A stretch of DNA of 64,000 bases, from positions 38,533 to 102,532 of the forward strand of contig DITC01000056.1 in assembly GCA_002422685.1 (NCBI GenBank). The letters are read 5' to 3'. Position 1 is the stretch's first letter; the number at the start of each line of letters is the position of its first letter. Source of the DNA: Thauera sp. UBA6194. Its GTDB lineage: Bacteria; Pseudomonadota; Gammaproteobacteria; Burkholderiales; Rhodocyclaceae. The position numbers and the translations under genes are program-made. This document shows, one piece after another, positions 61,992 to 64,000 of this stretch. The notes under the pieces were generated by a model, which worked only from the letters and a program-made list of their open reading frames with translations, did not search any database and was not told the origin of the DNA.

Positions 61992-62498
61992 ATGGCAAGC
62001 AAACAAGATCAGATGACCGAACTGCAGAAGAAGAACCTCGAGGCAGCCATGCGCCTGGCCCAGATGTCCATCGAAAATTCGCAGCGCATCATGGAGATCC
62101 AGGTCAACGCCGCCAAGCGCCTGTTTGAAGAAGGCGTCGAGAACGCCAAGGCGCTTTCGTCCGCCAAGGACCCGAAGGGCATGATGGAGTTGCGTGCGAA
62201 CTTCGCGCAGCAGACCACCGAGCAGATGCTCGCCTGCGCCCGCCAGATCGCGGAGATCACCGCTGCCTCGCAGGCCGAATTCGGCAAGCTGATCCGTGAC
62301 CAGCTGAGCACCGGCAGCAGCGACATGTTCGAAGCCATGCAGAAGATGTTCCAGGGCATGCCGATCTCGGACCAGAACGCCCTCGGCGCCATGCAGACGG
62401 CGATGGACACGACGCGCGCAGCCTTCGAGCAGATGACGCGTGCCTCGACCGAGGCCTTCCAGGCCTTCAACCCGCAGGGCGGCAAGAGCCGTCGCTGA
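61992..62498 (+). CDS. phaP: Phasin family protein
   Basis: A 168-residue amphipathic helical protein of the Phasin_2 family: QKKNLEAAMRLAQMSIENSQ, AKRLFEEGVENAKALSSAKD and a C-terminal MTRASTEAFQAFNPQG. Phasins coat polyhydroxyalkanoate granules, so the organism probably stores PHA. The start follows GAGAGGAG. The 243-base gap before it (61749-61991) is less GC-rich near 61860-61985 and probably holds its promoter, which I could not pin down. Transcribed alone and ended by a terminator. Confidence 0.9.
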   Translation: MASKQDQMTELQKKNLEAAMRLAQMSIENSQRIMEIQVNAAKRLFEEGVENAKALSSAKDPKGMMELRANFAQQTTEQMLACARQIAEITAASQAEFGKLIRDQLSTGSSDMFEAMQKMFQGMPISDQNALGAMQTAMDTTRAAFEQMTRASTEAFQAFNPQGGKSRR

Positions 62499-62537
62499 TG
62501 CTCGCTGGAGGCGGCCTCATCGTCTCCATCAGCAGGG

Positions 62538-62564
62538 AAAAACGGCGCCATCGGCGCCGTTTTT
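62538..62564 (+). terminator. Rho-independent terminator of the phasin gene
   Basis: Perfect 12-bp stem AAAAACGGCGCC/GGCGCCGTTTTT with a 3-base loop. The 5' A-run makes it usable from both directions, so it may also end the moeA-moaD-moaE transcript. Confidence 0.93.
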
Positions 62565-62606
62565 GTTTGCCTGCCCCCGTTTACCACGGGCGCTGCGCAC
62601 ACCGCA

Positions 62607-63122
62607 TCAACGACGCTGCTCGACCTCGTCCCAGGTGCCGTCGGCGCCCTGCTCGGCGGGCCGCTCCCAGCGTGCCGCCGCGCTGTCGTCCGTCTCGCGC
62701 GCATCGACCCAGCGCGCCCCCTCCGGCGTCTCTTCGCGCTTCCAGAACGGCGCCTGCGTCTTCAGGTAGTCCATGATGAACTCGCAGGCCGCGAACGCGT
62801 CGCCACGGTGACGGCTCGCCACGCCGACGAAAACGATGCGCTCGGACGGCATCAGCCTGCCGATGCGATGGATCACGCGCACGCCGAGCAGCGCCCAGCG
62901 AGACTTCGCCTGCTCGACGATCTCCGCGAGCGAGCGTTCGGTCATGCCCGGATAGTGCTCGAGCGTCATCGCGTGCACGCCGCTACCGTCATTCACGTCG
63001 CGCACCAGCCCGACGAAGCTGGCGATGCCGCCGACATCGGCACGCCCCGCGCTGAGTTGCGCGAGCTCGGCGCCAAGGTCGAAATCGGCCTCCTGGACGC
63101 TCACCTCGGTAGACGCCTGCAT
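62607..63122 (-). CDS. moaE: Molybdopterin synthase catalytic subunit MoaE
   Basis: A 171-residue subunit that, with MoaD, inserts two sulfurs into cyclic pyranopterin monophosphate. Family motifs: GGIASFVGLVRD, LEHYPGMTERSLAEI, VIHRIGRLMPSE, VASRHRGDAFAACEFIMDYLKTQAPFWK with the active-site Lys residues. The C-terminal 25 residues are an extra hydrophilic tail. It starts 3 bases after moaD. Confidence 0.95.
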   Translation of the reverse strand: MQASTEVSVQEADFDLGAELAQLSAGRADVGGIASFVGLVRDVNDGSGVHAMTLEHYPGMTERSLAEIVEQAKSRWALLGVRVIHRIGRLMPSERIVFVGVASRHRGDAFAACEFIMDYLKTQAPFWKREETPEGARWVDARETDDSAAARWERPAEQGADGTWDEVEQRR

Positions 63123-63125
63123 CGC

Positions 63126-63383
63126 TCAGCCCCCGGTAACCGGCGGGAAGAAGGCGACCTCGTCGCCCGCCTCGAGCACCGCATCGGCGCCGGCCATGCG
63201 CTGATTGAGCGCCGCGCGCACGTTGCGCCCCTCGCCGAGCGCCTGCCAGGCCTCGCCGCGTGCGGCGAGATGGGCGCGCAAGGCGGCGACAGTGGCAACG
63301 CCCGCAGGCAGCTCGAGCGCCTCGCCCGAGCGCCCCAGCGCCTCGCGCAGGCTGGCAAAGTAAAGCACGTTCACCTTCGTCAT
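63126..63383 (-). CDS. moaD: Molybdopterin synthase sulfur-carrier subunit MoaD
   Basis: An 85-residue ubiquitin-fold sulfur carrier. It ends VAFFPPVTGG; the terminal Gly-Gly is adenylated and thiocarboxylated. The start is placed at MTKVNVLYFASLRE; a codon five residues upstream is possible. It lies between moeA and moaE in one transcript. Confidence 0.93.
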   Translation of the reverse strand: MTKVNVLYFASLREALGRSGEALELPAGVATVAALRAHLAARGEAWQALGEGRNVRAALNQRMAGADAVLEAGDEVAFFPPVTGG

Positions 63384-63431
63384 CAAATCATCATCCACAT
63401 TCGTTCATCGGGCACGAGCGCGCGACCGGGC

Positions 63432-64000
63432 TCAGTGCATCAGCTCGCCATAGGGCAGAAAGCGCACCGCCTCGCCGCGGGCGATGGCCGTACCGGCGGG
63501 GATGTCGACCAGGCCATTGGCCCACACGGTCGAATTGAGCGCGGCCGAACCCTGGTTGGCGAACAACTCCACCCCGCCCTGCGCGTTCATGCGTGCGCGC
63601 AGGAACTCGCGGCGGCGATCGGGCCGCGGCCAGTCGAAGTCGGCGCGCAGCATCAGCGACGCCGGCGCCACCTCGCGCGCGCCCTGGGTGGCGAGCAGGA
63701 AGGGACGCACCATCATCAGGAAGGTCACGAAGCTCGACACCGGGTTACCCGGCAGGCCGATGAAGGCGGCGCCGTGCACATGGCCGTAGGCCAGCGGCTT
63801 GCCGGGCTTCATCGCGATCTTCCACATGTCGAGGCTGCCTTCGGCCTCGACCGCGGGCTTGACGTGGTCTTCCTCGCCCACCGACACACCGCCGCTGGTG
63901 AGGATGAGGTCGTGGCCCTCGGCCGCACGGCGCAGCACCGCGCGGGTGGCGTCCAGGCGGTCGGGCACGATGCCGAAGTCCTCGACCTCGCAGCCGAGCG
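63432..64000 (-). CDS. moeA: Molybdopterin molybdotransferase MoeA, C-terminal part
   Basis: Runs off the end of the window; 189 C-terminal codons are present. MoeA inserts molybdenum into adenylylated molybdopterin. Seen are the MoCF-biosynthesis motif TSGGVSVGEEDHVKPAV, MKPGKPLAYG, GLPGNPVSSFVTF, and the C-terminal barrel ending RFLPYGELMH. First of a moeA-moaD-moaE set in the order shown. Confidence 0.95.
   Translation of the reverse strand, partial: LGCEVEDFGIVPDRLDATRAVLRRAAEGHDLILTSGGVSVGEEDHVKPAVEAEGSLDMWKIAMKPGKPLAYGHVHGAAFIGLPGNPVSSFVTFLMMVRPFLLATQGAREVAPASLMLRADFDWPRPDRRREFLRARMNAQGGVELFANQGSAALNSTVWANGLVDIPAGTAIARGEAVRFLPYGELMH

Overview
The window is a dense, high-G+C bacterial chromosome segment that looks like a betaproteobacterium of the Thauera/Azoarcus (Rhodocyclales/Zoogloeaceae) type. 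The basis is the tRNA-Asn 3' end, the pilZ-holB-tmk-mltG-ygfZ order, a phasin gene, the molybdopterin genes, a tsdBA thiosulfate dehydrogenase pair, and gene-by-gene resemblance. The genus is inference and was not checked against a database. No phage, insertion sequence, CRISPR array or replication origin was seen.

Layout: 1-5 kb holds the end of tRNA-Asn with its terminator, a lipoprotein, a DUF2238 membrane protein, a Lon-like protease and moaA. 6-16.4 kb is the most unusual region: a gene set combining GTP cyclohydrolase II, a RibD-type reductase without deaminase, a creatininase-family amidohydrolase, a divergent 6-pyruvoyl-tetrahydropterin-synthase-like protein and a BchC-like dehydrogenase. 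With them are a glycosyltransferase, a methyltransferase, a flippase-like membrane protein, a CDP-alcohol phosphatidyltransferase and a membrane sulfatase/phosphotransferase. It reads like a pathway that builds, decorates and exports a pterin- or pyrimidine-derived compound. 16.4-25.5 kb is housekeeping: rmuC, an orphan YbbP-type permease, an M20 amidohydrolase, dbpA, an HDAC-like deacylase and a DUF429 protein.

25.5-32 kb is an accessory stretch. It has a zinc-ribbon PD-(D/E)xK nuclease, a remnant of a livF-type ATPase gene, LysE, RlmI-like, YgjP-like and EamA-type genes, and a visibly AT-richer segment with a protein carrying two PD-(D/E)xK-like motifs preceded by hairpins. 33-35 kb holds tsdBA. 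35.6-43.1 kb is catabolic: iron alcohol dehydrogenase, Old Yellow Enzyme, D-serine dehydratase, a PadR regulator with two palindromic operators, and a 967-residue fusion of 2,4-dienoyl-CoA reductase with a delta3,5-delta2,4-dienoyl-CoA isomerase.

43-52.5 kb holds YjdM/PhnA, an ankyrin protein, tatD, pilZ, holB, tmk, mltG, ygfZ, tadA and xpt with a possible attenuating leader. 52.6-64 kb holds an HDOD protein, an esterase, ppk2, an RcnB-like protein, a periplasmic glutathione peroxidase next to glutathione reductase, a LemA/TPM set, a phasin, and moaE-moaD-moeA running off the window end. Molybdopterin genes thus lie at both ends of the window.

The two leading candidates for undescribed biology are the 6-16.4 kb pterin/pyrimidine locus and the FadH-ECH1 fusion under its PadR operators.
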